Positions 7,849 through 17,521 of a stretch of DNA of 57,836 nt are shown here, one piece after another. The stretch's first letter is position 1. Each line of letters opens with the position of its first letter. The translations under genes were made by a program, and so were the position numbers. Where the stretch lies: contig CAJXRF010000028.1 of the NCBI GenBank assembly GCA_913058575.1, positions 1 through 57,836 on the forward strand, in the 5' to 3' direction. Under the pieces are notes generated by a model. That model was not told the DNA's origin. It did no database searches and worked only from the letters and a program-made list of their open reading frames with translations. This DNA is from an uncultured Bermanella sp. (lineage in GTDB: Bacteria; Pseudomonadota; Gammaproteobacteria; Pseudomonadales; Oceanobacteraceae).

Positions 7849-9024
7849 TTAAAGTCCATACTGCGAAGCCGCCAGCTCACGCATGATTTCTTCCGAACCA
7901 CCACCAATGGCGTTCACTCGCACTTCACGGTAAATACGCTCTACCTTACTTCCACGTAAATAACAGGCGCCGCCTAGGATTTGACTGGCTTCACGGGCAC
8001 AAAACTCCATGGTTTCACTGGCTTGGACTTTTAAATTAGCCAAATCACCAAAGTTGGCTTTGTTGGCCACAATGGCCCGCGACACAATTTGCATATAACC
8101 TTGGGTGGCGTTAATTTTTTGTTTCATTTGGGCAATTTTGTGGCGAATCACTTGGTGCTTAGAAAGTGGCTTACCAAACGTTTTACGTTCTTTCGCCCAG
8201 TTCACCGCTTCTTCTAAACATACACGGGCGCAAGCTTCCATACAGGAGATCATGGCCATGCGCTCGCCATTAAAGTTATTCATAATCACTAAAAAGCCCA
8301 TGCCCTCTTGTGCCAATAAATATTTAGCCGGCACCCTTACATTATCAAAATAAACAGTAGCAGTTTCAGACACCCACCAGCCTTGTTTTTTATCCAGCGC
8401 CGTGCGGCTTACCCCTTCTAAATCCATAGGGATGGTAATCATGGAAATACCGGACGCCCCTTCACCACCGGTGCGAACCGCGGTGCTAATCCAGTTAGCG
8501 CTCATGGCGCCTGAAATAAAGGTTTTGCTACCATTCACGATGTAGTATTCACCATCGCGCACGGCAGTGGTTTTAATGTTGGCCACATCCGAGCCACCTG
8601 ATGGCTCGGTAATGCCTAAACAAATGCGTTTTTCACCACTTAAAACCGCAGGGACGATTTCTTGTTTAATTTCTTCTTTGGCAAAATTTGCTACCGGTGG
8701 CAAACCAATACCATGAATTAGTAGGCTACTGGCAATACCGCCACCTGAACCCACACGAGCCAATTCTTCATTGACAATCATAGAATAGTAAACGTCTATG
8801 CCTTCACTGATGCCGCCGTATTTTTCATCGAAACCCAATTGCAATAAACCAATGTCAGCGGCTTTTTTCCACAGTTCAGGGGGTAAGCCACCAGCTTCAT
8901 CCCAATCATCAAAATAGGGGGCAATTTCAGCATCTACAAATTTGCGTAGCTGGGTACGCCACTCTTCGTGCTCTGGCGTTAAGTCAGGATTAGGTAAACG
9001 GGCGCTATCAAAGGTTAATGACAT
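7849..9024 (-). CDS. Acyl-CoA dehydrogenase
   Basis: Full-length 391-residue FAD enzyme that oxidises acyl-CoA to 2-enoyl-CoA. Visible signatures are ITEPSGGSDV (flavin-binding strand), the KTFISGA segment and RKTFGKPLSKHQ. The C-terminal NAIGGGSEEIM replaces the MCAD-type catalytic Glu with Gly. E254 in NGERMAM sits where isovaleryl-CoA and long-chain dehydrogenases place their base, so it is the likely catalyst. The substrate cannot be read from sequence. AAAGGATC precedes the ATG. The AraC-type regulator gene lies 214 bp upstream on the same strand and may control it. Confidence 0.92.
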   Translation of the reverse strand: MSLTFDSARLPNPDLTPEHEEWRTQLRKFVDAEIAPYFDDWDEAGGLPPELWKKAADIGLLQLGFDEKYGGISEGIDVYYSMIVNEELARVGSGGGIASSLLIHGIGLPPVANFAKEEIKQEIVPAVLSGEKRICLGITEPSGGSDVANIKTTAVRDGEYYIVNGSKTFISGAMSANWISTAVRTGGEGASGISMITIPMDLEGVSRTALDKKQGWWVSETATVYFDNVRVPAKYLLAQEGMGFLVIMNNFNGERMAMISCMEACARVCLEEAVNWAKERKTFGKPLSKHQVIRHKIAQMKQKINATQGYMQIVSRAIVANKANFGDLANLKVQASETMEFCAREASQILGGACYLRGSKVERIYREVRVNAIGGGSEEIMRELAASQYGL

Positions 9025-9238
9025 AAGATGATCCTTTAATGAGTAAAATTTTAATTATTAGTATTTTTACTTTTTATAATTCGTTATTAACACCGGCTCG
9101 GTACAAAACCAGAAACCACGAGGGGGTGTTAATTTCACAAGGTAATCAAATAATAGGCGCAAGGCATGCCCACAGCATTGGATGCGGTGCCAATTTACTT
9201 GGCAAAGGTGACAGCAACAAAAAAAAGTGCAACTGTGG

Positions 9239-10309
9239 TTATTGGCTGCGAAACTCTGAAGGGGGGCAACCATGCCAGCTTTTAAACGCAGTGGAAAACG
9301 AGGAAGAATCGCCGTAACCCAGTAAGAAGGCTATGGTGGTGACCCCTAAGCGGTTATCACTTAAAAACCTTAAGGCCATTTGGTAGCGCAAGTCCTGCAC
9401 AATGTGCTGAAAGCTGGTATCTCGGTCTGATAAGCGGCGCTGCAAGGTACGCCTTGATACTCCAAGGTCATCTGCCACAGTGTCTATGGTCATTTCACCT
9501 GTGGGTAAGGCACAGACAATGCTTTGGCGCAGGGTTCGCAATACGCTGTCGCCACTGGTGCTGGCCATGTATTCTTGCCAAGGGTTGGGGGCGGTATCAC
9601 TGTGCTCATTAACAGGCTGAATCAGCTTGAAATCCAGTGACTCCATTTCAAAAAACAAGGCACTGTAGGGCTGATCGAACGCTAGGTTATCACCAAAGCA
9701 CTGTTTTAAAACCGTTAAGTCCTGAGGTTGTGGATAAGTAAACTGGGCTTTGGCAATGGTAATGGGCTGTAGGCAGATAGAGCTAAGAATGGAGCTGGCA
9801 GTGCTTAAGACCATGTCTATGGTATATCGCCCGCTCACACTTACCGGCACTAACGGACGCCATTCGCTGCGCAAAGTACCCCCTTCACGCACAATCACGG
9901 CTTTGCCTAAATCGGCCCCCAGTTCTAGCACGCTGGGCATCATGTTTAACCATTGGCGCAAGGAGCTGCATATGCTGGATAAATACAATAACAAATGCAC
10001 AATATTCAAATAGGCCGCGCGCCCCACAAATAAGCCTAAGTCTTCATTACCCGCCAGCTTGGCTATTTGCTTATTGAGCTCATACAAGTGCCCCACCGGC
10101 ATTTGATAATCGTTAATTTCTAACCATTTTTTATCGATGCCACAGGCTTCTAGAATAGGATCTTGCTGCAAGCCAAAACGCTGGGCTATTTGCAAAATTT
10201 GCTTGGCCTGTTTAACTGGAATGCGCCAGTTAGGGTCCAGTTGAAATGAAGCCTTATTAGGCGGAGTTTGAATAAATGGTGCTGCGCTGAGGGGGTCTTT
10301 GGTATCCAT
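9239..10309 (-). CDS. AraC-family transcriptional regulator
   Basis: 356 residues. An N-terminal ligand-binding domain of the arabinose-binding/OruR type (residues roughly 30-220) precedes a C-terminal AraC DNA-binding domain with two helix-turn-helices, IDTVADDLGVSRRTLQRRL and TIAFLLGYGDSSSFSTAFKSW. Regulators of this build often sit beside fatty acid or acyl-CoA catabolism genes and activate them. Here the next gene downstream on the same strand is the acyl-CoA dehydrogenase, separated by a 214-bp gap that could hold its promoter. The effector is unknown. Confidence 0.9.
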   Translation of the reverse strand: MDTKDPLSAAPFIQTPPNKASFQLDPNWRIPVKQAKQILQIAQRFGLQQDPILEACGIDKKWLEINDYQMPVGHLYELNKQIAKLAGNEDLGLFVGRAAYLNIVHLLLYLSSICSSLRQWLNMMPSVLELGADLGKAVIVREGGTLRSEWRPLVPVSVSGRYTIDMVLSTASSILSSICLQPITIAKAQFTYPQPQDLTVLKQCFGDNLAFDQPYSALFFEMESLDFKLIQPVNEHSDTAPNPWQEYMASTSGDSVLRTLRQSIVCALPTGEMTIDTVADDLGVSRRTLQRRLSDRDTSFQHIVQDLRYQMALRFLSDNRLGVTTIAFLLGYGDSSSFSTAFKSWHGCPPSEFRSQ

Positions 10310-10390
10310 GCTTGGATAGTACTCATTTCCCTAAATAAGCGCCAGCTTGTCCTAGCGCTTTTAATTTAAGGAAAAGGTTATTCTTGAAGC

Positions 10391-12523
10391 CTAATAAAAC
10401 CTTTTGGCTTCAGATAAAAAGTATGAAAGATAGCTACTTTGTTTGTATCTTGATTCAGAGTAATGCTCACGTTCAGCAGAGGTATCGTTATAGCCAACTG
10501 CTTTTAAGAAATTTCCGTATTGATCTATATTGAATACTTTCTCAAAAATACCATTGGCATTTTTATCTATCTTATTTATGTAGTAACCAGTGGCCGAACG
10601 GTCGTATTCAGAAATATAGTCCACTGCACCATCTCCATCAGTATCCTTTTCTAATAAAATAATTTCACCAAACCCATCATAACTGTATCGTGAAAATTCC
10701 CGGGCAATCTCTTCCCCCTCCACTTTCTTTTCCCAGTAAATGGTTTGGCCGTTATCATTCTTTTGGTAATTAGAAATCTCTACAACGCCGTCTTCAAAGT
10801 CGGTATCTTTAATTTGCGATAAATACCCATTATTGTCGTAAAGCCTCTCGTTTAATTGGTCAATTTCGCCATCATGATTAAAATCACTGCTAGTACTGAT
10901 ACGACGATTTTGCTGATCATATACGTAGTAATATATAGAGTCTTCAGAATAATCTGCAGCACCATACCACCTAGACTGACTGAGCATATTTCCATTTTCG
11001 TCATACTCAAAAATATTTATGCTTTCTGGTATGCCATCACCTTCTTTATCGAAGGTTTCACGCAATAATTGGCCACCATGATTGCTCACTCGAATGCGAG
11101 TTTCATCGAGTTCGCTATCATTGTTTCTATCATAAGAAGTGGTAGATACCTCCCCCTCTTCAGATGGTAAAATTTCAATAAGCTTGTCTGGTGTTTCACT
11201 TAAGCCTGGATAATTTGCAAAGTAAACTAAGCGTGAATTCTCATCCCAGCGTTGCTCATAACGATAAATTACGTTTTTTCCATCATCTCGCTCAAAGTGA
11301 GTAACACGGTCTTGGTCGTCGTATTGATAATGCAGACGATCATTTATCTCGCCATCATTTTCATAATCTCGGGTTTCTAGTAATAAATTACCCCGCACAT
11401 CATATTCAAGTGAGTTAACGCGATCTATTTTTCCATCTCGGTCTGAATCTTGTGTGAAGCCCACTTGATGACCCAAGCTATTGTATTGAGCCATGTATTT
11501 AAAACAAGATTGCCCGCACTCTTCTCGCACGGTGCGCTTACCATGTTGATTATATTGGTAACTCTTAAAGACCTCATAGCTTTCACCTTTATCTTCAAGT
11601 AAATAGGTAAAATCACCATTTTGACCATACTCATAAACATGATGACGATTGGTATTCTCATTTAACCAACGCGACGTTGAGGTTAACAAACCATTGGAAT
11701 CAAACAGGTGAATCCATTCTGATGTTAATTCTTTATTATTGTTTTCTGTTTTAAGTTCTGCAAGGATAAATAAAGGCGCCAAAGGCAGTTGCGATTGAAT
11801 ATAACGGTCCAAGGCTAAAAGCGATTTAACCGCTGTTGCATTTGTTAAATAACCCTTATTATACAGTTGATGTAACACTGTTGAATAATAAGCGTTAGAT
11901 TCAAAGAATCGTCCTTGCTGGGTTATGTCAAAGCTAATATCTTTTAACTCGACCAAGCTTCCTGCATGAATTGTAATGCCGTTATCTGAATTTTTATCTG
12001 AATCAAGCGAAATTAGCAGGCTGCTAATATTCACGACAATATCAAGCGAACGAGTATCGTCATTTAGATATCCGGATGACAGATACACGTAAGTGTCTAC
12101 ATAGCCTTTAGCCTGATCTTGGGTGGCTGGTAATTTGGCCTCTGCCACTAAATCCAATGGCGAAATGGATGTTTTAGCAATCGTTTTTCCTAATACGGTT
12201 CCACCTACAGAAAATTCAATTTCTTCACCCGGAAGATAATAATAACCCCCGAATTCATCGGTTACGCCTGAAATGCTGGCTGTTTTATATTCTAACCCTT
12301 GTACAACACCAGCAAGGCTAAAAATACCTGAACTAGCACCCCCTATAAGACCCGTCGTTATTGGGTAGGCTATTTCCGATTGGCGGGCATTAATTTCAGT
12401 ATTATTATCACTTGAATTACATGCACTTAACGTGACGATACTTATCAGCGTGACTATTATTAACGGCAATTTTTGTATTTTATGAAATCGAGAATACCAA
12501 CGGGGGGAAGTACAATTTAGCAA
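10391..12523 (-). CDS. Large lipoprotein with acidic, RHS-like YD repeats
   Basis: 710 residues. The signal peptide has a lipobox TLSAC about 35 residues in. The N-terminal third contains a short beta domain (GGYYYLPGEEIEFSVGG) like a carboxypeptidase-regulatory fold. From about residue 260 on there are repeats such as LEYDVRGNLL, YDDQDRVTHF and YDENGNMLSQ, interspersed with DSDRDG/DTDGDG-type acidic loops. The YD-like strands recall RHS beta shells; the acidic loops suggest calcium binding. No toxin domain or RHS core cleavage motif is visible. Function unknown. It is probably surface or periplasmic. Confidence 0.8.
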   Translation of the reverse strand: MLNCTSPRWYSRFHKIQKLPLIIVTLISIVTLSACNSSDNNTEINARQSEIAYPITTGLIGGASSGIFSLAGVVQGLEYKTASISGVTDEFGGYYYLPGEEIEFSVGGTVLGKTIAKTSISPLDLVAEAKLPATQDQAKGYVDTYVYLSSGYLNDDTRSLDIVVNISSLLISLDSDKNSDNGITIHAGSLVELKDISFDITQQGRFFESNAYYSTVLHQLYNKGYLTNATAVKSLLALDRYIQSQLPLAPLFILAELKTENNNKELTSEWIHLFDSNGLLTSTSRWLNENTNRHHVYEYGQNGDFTYLLEDKGESYEVFKSYQYNQHGKRTVREECGQSCFKYMAQYNSLGHQVGFTQDSDRDGKIDRVNSLEYDVRGNLLLETRDYENDGEINDRLHYQYDDQDRVTHFERDDGKNVIYRYEQRWDENSRLVYFANYPGLSETPDKLIEILPSEEGEVSTTSYDRNNDSELDETRIRVSNHGGQLLRETFDKEGDGIPESINIFEYDENGNMLSQSRWYGAADYSEDSIYYYVYDQQNRRISTSSDFNHDGEIDQLNERLYDNNGYLSQIKDTDFEDGVVEISNYQKNDNGQTIYWEKKVEGEEIAREFSRYSYDGFGEIILLEKDTDGDGAVDYISEYDRSATGYYINKIDKNANGIFEKVFNIDQYGNFLKAVGYNDTSAEREHYSESRYKQSSYLSYFLSEAKRFY

Positions 12524-12719
12524 AGCCTTTAAATCCTTTTATATCCGCCATAGCCTTTAAATACATCATGTACTTAAAAAACACTAAGGGAATTGAGTCG
12601 TAATAAATAGCCTGCTGATAATACTCATGAAGAATAGGCTTTTCAATGTTATTAGTTAAGATTTTAGGATGCGTCGAGGGTGAGTCTATAATGCGAATAG
12701 AATATAGATTATGTGTAAC

Positions 12720-13103
12720 CTACTGGCGTTTTTTTATACGCCACACCTTTAGCGGATTCATTAATTTAAAAGATCCGTGCGATTCAGGGAGAGGTAGATT
12801 AATGCTCAATAAAAAAGGCATTCTTCGGCATTGGTCCTTCCCTAGGCGCTGAATGGTTAATTCGTTTTCAGCTGTTGGTTCTAGATCAGTGGTGCTTTTA
12901 GTTATTTTAAATTTAAAGTGTTCGCCTCGGGTACAACCATTACTTTTTACTTGAATGGTAACTTTCCCTTCCCCCATTTGAATGCCATACAAAGGCTCTG
13001 CTGTGTTAAACGTTTTAAGGGCATTATGTTGGGCCAGCGCTACCTTCGCACTTAACCCCAGCACAATAAATAAAACCAAGTATTTTTTAGCATTTAAAAA
13101 CAT
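12720..13103 (-). CDS. Small exported protein downstream of the serine protease
   Basis: 127 residues with a signal peptide ending at ALAQ and two cysteines in the mature part (CTRGEHFKFKI and KDQCRRMPF). The start is 1 base beyond the protease stop, with AAGAAGGG inside the protease gene as ribosome binding site, so the two are translationally linked. The CTRG/QCRR spacing suggests one disulfide. I do not recognise the family; an inhibitor or accessory factor of the protease is only a guess from the position. Confidence 0.7.
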   Translation of the reverse strand: MFLNAKKYLVLFIVLGLSAKVALAQHNALKTFNTAEPLYGIQMGEGKVTIQVKSNGCTRGEHFKFKITKSTTDLEPTAENELTIQRLGKDQCRRMPFLLSINLPLPESHGSFKLMNPLKVWRIKKRQ

Positions 13104-13104
13104 T

Positions 13105-14094
13105 TTAAACGCTAACCCTTCTTTTACGTGCCCCCCATAACCCCGACAACATCAGCATAAAAAATACGCCCCCTAAGGATCCTGATGATGAGCCACTAGA
13201 AGTACTGCCTATCGCTTCATTATCTTTTACATTACTCTCATCATCACTTCGAGTACCTGGAGTTTCGTTGCCTGCCATGACGCTTGAGATCCAGCTTTGG
13301 TAATTACTGAGCCGAGTATATATGCCGGGGTAATTAAGCGCAGCACAGGATTGATCTTGGGTGCCACCAGTACTAACGATGCCCACTTGCTGATAAGTGC
13401 CGTCTACCAATTGCATAATGGGGCCACCGCTATCCCCTTGGCAGGAGTCGGTCTGGCCATTGCCACCTGCGCAAAACATATTGTCGGTCACAGCAGCGCC
13501 TATGGCGGCGTATTGGTTTTTACAGGTGGTGAAGTTGGCGTAATCAACATTTACTTCCCGCAGGATATTTGGGTAAATGTCTCTGTTTATAGAGGTATTA
13601 CCCCAGCCCATCACTTTAAGGCTGGTGCCATCACTAAGGGCATTAAAATCGCTGCTGCTCATTAAGGTAATGGGCGCAGAGGTAACGGTACTGGAAAGCT
13701 TTAAAATGGCAATGTCGTTATCTAATGTAACAGTGTCGTAGCCATCGGCCACATACACTTCAGTAACCGTACGAGATTCACCATCACTTGAGGTGCCCAA
13801 ATCGTAGTCGTTAACCACCACCGAGTAATTACTGGCACTAAGGGCAACACCGGTTTCTTCATTGGTTACACAGTGGGCAGCGGTGAGAACCCACTGGGTT
13901 CCTATAAGGCTTGCGCCACAAGACGCCTGGCCATTAATAAGAAGCGCGGTGATCCAAGGGTAGCTTTCGTCTTGGGTGGCTTCTGAAACCTGAGTCCCCC
14001 CAATGATACGCGCCTCAGCAAAGGCTTGCGTCCCTATGAACATTAAGCCTGTCAGCATTAACACACTTGATATGGTTCTTGTGCTCAATTGCAT
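13105..14094 (-). CDS. Trypsin-like serine protease with GlyGly-CTERM anchor
   Basis: About 329 residues from the ATG at 14094, chosen for the GAGGAA Shine-Dalgarno 7 bases away. A signal peptide ends at AFA; the RIIGG activation site follows at once (residues 29-33) with almost no propeptide. The triad is complete: H74 in TAAHC, D127 in DNDIAIL and S222 in GDSGGP. D216, six before the serine, predicts cleavage after Arg or Lys. The C-terminus has a Ser/Gly linker, a hydrophobic helix and a RKRR tail, the GlyGly-CTERM signal that rhombosortase trims on type II-secreted proteins. No rhombosortase gene is in the window. Confidence 0.93.
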   Translation of the reverse strand: MQLSTRTISSVLMLTGLMFIGTQAFAEARIIGGTQVSEATQDESYPWITALLINGQASCGASLIGTQWVLTAAHCVTNEETGVALSASNYSVVVNDYDLGTSSDGESRTVTEVYVADGYDTVTLDNDIAILKLSSTVTSAPITLMSSSDFNALSDGTSLKVMGWGNTSINRDIYPNILREVNVDYANFTTCKNQYAAIGAAVTDNMFCAGGNGQTDSCQGDSGGPIMQLVDGTYQQVGIVSTGGTQDQSCAALNYPGIYTRLSNYQSWISSVMAGNETPGTRSDDESNVKDNEAIGSTSSGSSSGSLGGVFFMLMLSGLWGARKRRVSV

Positions 14095-14387
14095 GTCTGT
14101 TTCCTCAAATTTAGCTAACACCAGTCTAAATCAGCAAGCGGTTAAACAATATACAGCTACGTCTTAGATTTGTATGGGCTTTGTATTGATATTGTAGGTG
14201 GCAAAGCCATAGGCCGAGGGACTGGCTGCGCCATTCTTGTTATTCACCCTATTTGTCTTAATTAACGTGCAAATAGCCTTTTGGTCTACACGCAGCAACG
14301 GTGGCTATGGACTATTCTAAATAAAATGGGTGGCCCAGTTTTATTGGGCTTTTAGAAGCCTTAGGAATAGCAGATGCCATTAATATA

Positions 14388-16016
14388 GTGAAAGTAACTA
14401 ATAATCAGTTCTTCATGAGATGGGCCCGCGGCTTTATTAAGAGTTTACAGGGCGTACTGGCAAAGAAACTTTTGCTCAGCATTCTGCTGTTTAGCTTTTT
14501 TGTCACCTTGCTGGTGTCGGCTTTCATTCTTTACTCTGATTACGAAGATCAACTCAGCGCCCAAGACCGTAACCTCATTCAACTGGAAGCTGGGTATGTG
14601 GGCAGTGTTTCGTATAGCCTGTGGAATTTCAGTACCGAACAACTTCAAGCTCAGTTAGAAGGCATTATGAGCTTTCCTAATGTGATATACGCAGGGGTGA
14701 AATCTAATAACCTTGATCAAAAAGTAGGGTCTGCCAAATCCAGTAATATTATTCGCGAAGTGCAGTACGACTTAACCTTTATGAACGATGGAGAGTTATT
14801 AAAAATTGGTACGCTTAATATTGTTATTGACCAAAAATACATTTATGTCAGCCTAATTAAGAAAGGCATCACCATCGTAATAACCCAGCTTTTTAAAACG
14901 CTGGCGGTCTCATTATTTATTTTATTTTTAATTAACACCATCGTGACTCAGCATTTAATTAAAATGGCGCGCTGGGCTAAGGGCTTGGATATTCACCAAC
15001 CGTTATTGTTAGAACGCCCTGAATACATTAACGATGAAATAAGCGATGTTACCCAAGCCATTAACACCCTTAGAATTGAACACATAACCAGCCTAGAGCA
15101 CGTTAAGCGAGTACAGAAAGAGTTAGAAGAAGCCAATGAAGAACTAGAGATTCGCGTGGCCACTCGCACCCAAGATTTATTAGATGCCATAGAAGATTTA
15201 AAAGCCACGCAATCCAAATTGGTTGAATCTGAAAAACTGGCTTCTTTAGGCAAATTAATTGCCGGAGTCGCCCATGAACTCAACACTCCATTAGGGGTGT
15301 GTATGACCGCACAAAGCTATTTAAATGAAGTGGTGCAAGACATTGATGAAAAACTAAAATTAGGCAGTTTAACCCGTAATGATTTTGACAGCAGCGTTAA
15401 AGTCATTGTAGATGCGGTATCGTTATTGGATGCTAACTTGTCTCGTTCACGTTCACTAATTTCAAACTTTAAGAAACTTGCGCTTAACTCTAACGATCAA
15501 GTTATAAACCAATTTAGTTTAACGCAGCTTATTCGCCAAGTAGAGGAAGAGCTTAGCCTTATGCTGGCCGAGAAAAATATTAAATTGAAACTGCTTTATG
15601 TGAACGACATAGAAGTGACAACCTTTTTAGAGCCTTTAAAAAATGTAATTGAGCAATTAATACGCAACAGCCTAGAGCATGGCTTTAAAAATAGTGCCGG
15701 ATTTATTTATATTTGCGTCATTAAAGGAGATGACTGTTTGTACATCGACTATCGAGACGATGGCGTAGGCATAGCCAAAGAATTGCAAAAGAACATGTTT
15801 GACCCTTTTGTCACCACTGAACGCTTAAGTGGCCAAGTGGGGTTAGGGCTGCACATTGTTTACAATTTCATTACCCAGATATTGGGCGGAACCATCACCT
15901 ATTTAGATTCGAAAATGGGGACACATTTTTCAATTGAAATCCCCATAGACATCAATAAAAAAGAGCAAAAAATTAAAAATATTGAAACCCATTTAGATTC
16001 GGATAACGATGAATAA
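14388..16016 (+). CDS. Membrane sensor histidine kinase, orphan
   Basis: 542 residues from a GTG start. TM1 is at about 28-48, followed by a periplasmic sensor of about 110 residues and TM2 at about 162-186. A coiled coil (238-285) then leads into the HisKA box GVAHELNTPLG with phospho-acceptor H296. The ATPase domain shows the N box IRNSLEHG, the DDGVGI box and GLGLHIV. No response regulator is adjacent and no receiver domain is fused, so the partner is elsewhere. An ATG 27 bases downstream (14415) is an alternative start. A small lipoprotein gene follows at 95 bp on the same strand. Confidence 0.9.
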   Translation: MKVTNNQFFMRWARGFIKSLQGVLAKKLLLSILLFSFFVTLLVSAFILYSDYEDQLSAQDRNLIQLEAGYVGSVSYSLWNFSTEQLQAQLEGIMSFPNVIYAGVKSNNLDQKVGSAKSSNIIREVQYDLTFMNDGELLKIGTLNIVIDQKYIYVSLIKKGITIVITQLFKTLAVSLFILFLINTIVTQHLIKMARWAKGLDIHQPLLLERPEYINDEISDVTQAINTLRIEHITSLEHVKRVQKELEEANEELEIRVATRTQDLLDAIEDLKATQSKLVESEKLASLGKLIAGVAHELNTPLGVCMTAQSYLNEVVQDIDEKLKLGSLTRNDFDSSVKVIVDAVSLLDANLSRSRSLISNFKKLALNSNDQVINQFSLTQLIRQVEEELSLMLAEKNIKLKLLYVNDIEVTTFLEPLKNVIEQLIRNSLEHGFKNSAGFIYICVIKGDDCLYIDYRDDGVGIAKELQKNMFDPFVTTERLSGQVGLGLHIVYNFITQILGGTITYLDSKMGTHFSIEIPIDINKKEQKIKNIETHLDSDNDE

Positions 16017-16111
16017 TCAAAATAGTCAGGAAAAAATAATTAATTAGTTAAATTTTTTATAAAATAATTAATTTAAATAGAGCAAACTAATATTTATACA
16101 TTTAGGAAATT

Positions 16112-16486
16112 ATGAAAACTCATTTATGGATTGCGCTGTTAATACTATTACCAGCTTGCGCCTTTTACCCTAAAACCCAATACAGCGAAGAGGTAAAGCG
16201 TTGTGACTTAGCCTTTAAAAAGCTCACCTTGGATGTCACATCAAGCTCTATTCGATGCCAGGGCAATAGTAAATCTGCTGGGGCCTGTGTTATTTTGGCC
16301 GGCGTCATAAGTGGTGGCAGTGCTATTGTGTCAGGCAGCATCGTACTGGTGGGCAACAGCCTACACTGGCTTGAAAAACAAGGAAAATGTGATGACAGTT
16401 TTCTAAACTCTAAAATACTCCACCATAATAAACCCTTATTAAAGGATGATGGCGTATTAGTGACGCAAGAAGCATCCCAACAATGA
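16112..16486 (+). CDS. Small lipoprotein with glycine-rich hydrophobic segment
   Basis: 124 residues. The signal peptide ends in the lipobox LLPAC. Residues 55-80 are a Gly/Ala/Ser-rich hydrophobic stretch (LAGVISGGSAIVSGS) resembling a glycine zipper, framed by cysteines. Family unknown. It lies 95 bp downstream of the histidine kinase gene, perhaps in the same transcript. AAATT-rich spacing and a TTAGGAAATT ribosome binding site precede the ATG. Confidence 0.7.
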   Translation: MKTHLWIALLILLPACAFYPKTQYSEEVKRCDLAFKKLTLDVTSSSIRCQGNSKSAGACVILAGVISGGSAIVSGSIVLVGNSLHWLEKQGKCDDSFLNSKILHHNKPLLKDDGVLVTQEASQQ

Positions 16487-16491
16487 AAGGC

Positions 16492-16516
16492 AGGGCTCTA
16501 AGCCATACAGAGCCCT
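16492..16516. terminator. Convergent terminator hairpin
   Basis: AGGGCTCT and AGAGCCCT form a perfect 8-bp stem with a 9-base loop, followed by TAATTAAAT. It lies exactly between two convergent genes and probably serves both. Confidence 0.6.
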
Positions 16517-16526
16517 AATTAAATGA

Positions 16527-16937
16527 TTACTTAGGGGCGAATCCAGCATCTTGCAAATGCTTGGTCATTTTTTCAAACATAGCTTGTAAGCCATTAATGG
16601 GACGCATCATCACTTCAAAATGAACAATTTTACCTTCATCATTCCACCGAATTAAATCAATGCCTTTAATATTTTTATCATCCACCTTAGCAGAGAACTC
16701 CAAAGCAAGGTTGTTACCATCTACCCACTCACGGTGGTATTCAAACCCTTCAAAAATATCGATGACCATCTTTAAAATATATTGCGTCACATCGCGGCCC
16801 TTTTTAGGCTGCCACAAGGTAGGAGAATGGAACTCAACATTCTCATCTAAGATCTCGCGCAATAACTTCATGTCCTTATTGGCAATGACTGTATGCCATT
16901 TTTCTAAGTTACTTAAATTTGAATTATCCTGGCTCAT
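16527..16937 (-). CDS. SnoaL/NTF2-like protein
   Basis: About 136 residues from the ATG at 16937, which has GGGAGTGG just upstream; a start at 16997 would add an unlikely hydrophobic leader. The pattern WHTVIANKDMKLLREILDENVEF ... GRDVTQYI ... FEVMMRPINGLQAM is that of the NTF2-like fold (SnoaL, steroid isomerase). Members bind or transform small hydrophobic ligands; the ligand here is unknown. Confidence 0.8.
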   Translation of the reverse strand: MSQDNSNLSNLEKWHTVIANKDMKLLREILDENVEFHSPTLWQPKKGRDVTQYILKMVIDIFEGFEYHREWVDGNNLALEFSAKVDDKNIKGIDLIRWNDEGKIVHFEVMMRPINGLQAMFEKMTKHLQDAGFAPK

Positions 16938-17069
16938 GTTCCACTCCCATAAAACCCAATGATTTGCCACAACTGGCAAGACGACTAAAAGTACCATTAC
17001 GTTATAAGGGTATCTTTACAGTGTCAAGATAAGATTGACCGCATAATCACCCCTCCCCCAATACATGCC

Positions 17070-17363
17070 TTACAGAGCCGCCATTCCTCGCCCCTCAATG
17101 GGGTCTTTATGCTTGGCAAATGCCTTCATTAAAAACTCCATTAATACCCTTACCCTTGAGTTTTTCGCCAAATCTTTGTGAGCCCAGACCCATATCCTGT
17201 CTCTTGGATGAGCGTGAGCATTGGCTAAGGTTAAGCACAAATCCCCTTCTATGCGCAAATATTGGCCCCTGAATATCTCTGGCAATGGTATTGACAGTAT
17301 GTATTTATGCACCCGCAATTCACATAGACAATTATGAAACGAAAATTTGCGCATACGAGACAT
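17070..17363 (-). pseudogene. C-terminal fragment of a LysR-type regulator
   Basis: The segment RIWVWAHKDLAKNSRVRVLMEFLMKAF...IEGRG is the usual C-terminal end of LysR effector-binding domains (compare LWLLTHPDLR...ARVRAFMDFL). No helix-turn-helix domain is found upstream before the peroxidase promoter region. Only about 65 residues are recognisable, so this is a truncated remnant. The rest was probably lost by a deletion that brought in the upstream region of the haem peroxidase gene. Confidence 0.7.
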
Positions 17364-17521
17364 TCATACCCAAGCGCTTTACTTAAATATGAAAAAGCAC
17401 TTTGTTGCAGCCAGTTTTTTGTCCGAGTTCACCTTGGGTGTCAACTTTCCTCCATGAACGGCGTTGTCATTTAAAGGCACCACATAAAAATGATTTAAAA
17501 GTGACAAATGGGAAGGTAACT

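Noticed and set aside
9039-9317. A 92-codon frame on the plus strand between the acyl-CoA dehydrogenase and AraC genes
   Set aside because: It overlaps the 3' end of the AraC gene, has no Shine-Dalgarno and reads like antisense DNA.
10372-10412. Nested inverted repeats near the end of the 710-residue lipoprotein gene
   Set aside because: The arms compete with each other and no T tract follows on the minus strand, so I could not call a terminator.
10391-12523. The YD-like repeats as an RHS/polymorphic toxin
   Set aside because: There is no RHS core, PxxxxDPxGL-type cleavage motif or C-terminal toxin domain, and no immunity gene follows.
13297-13665. A 122-codon open frame antisense to the protease gene
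   Set aside because: It is wholly inside the protease gene, whose triad and signal peptides prove the minus strand is coding.
14333-14353. GCCCA/TGGGC hairpin with T tract before the histidine kinase gene
   Set aside because: Only 5 bp in the stem and no gene to its left on the plus strand to terminate.
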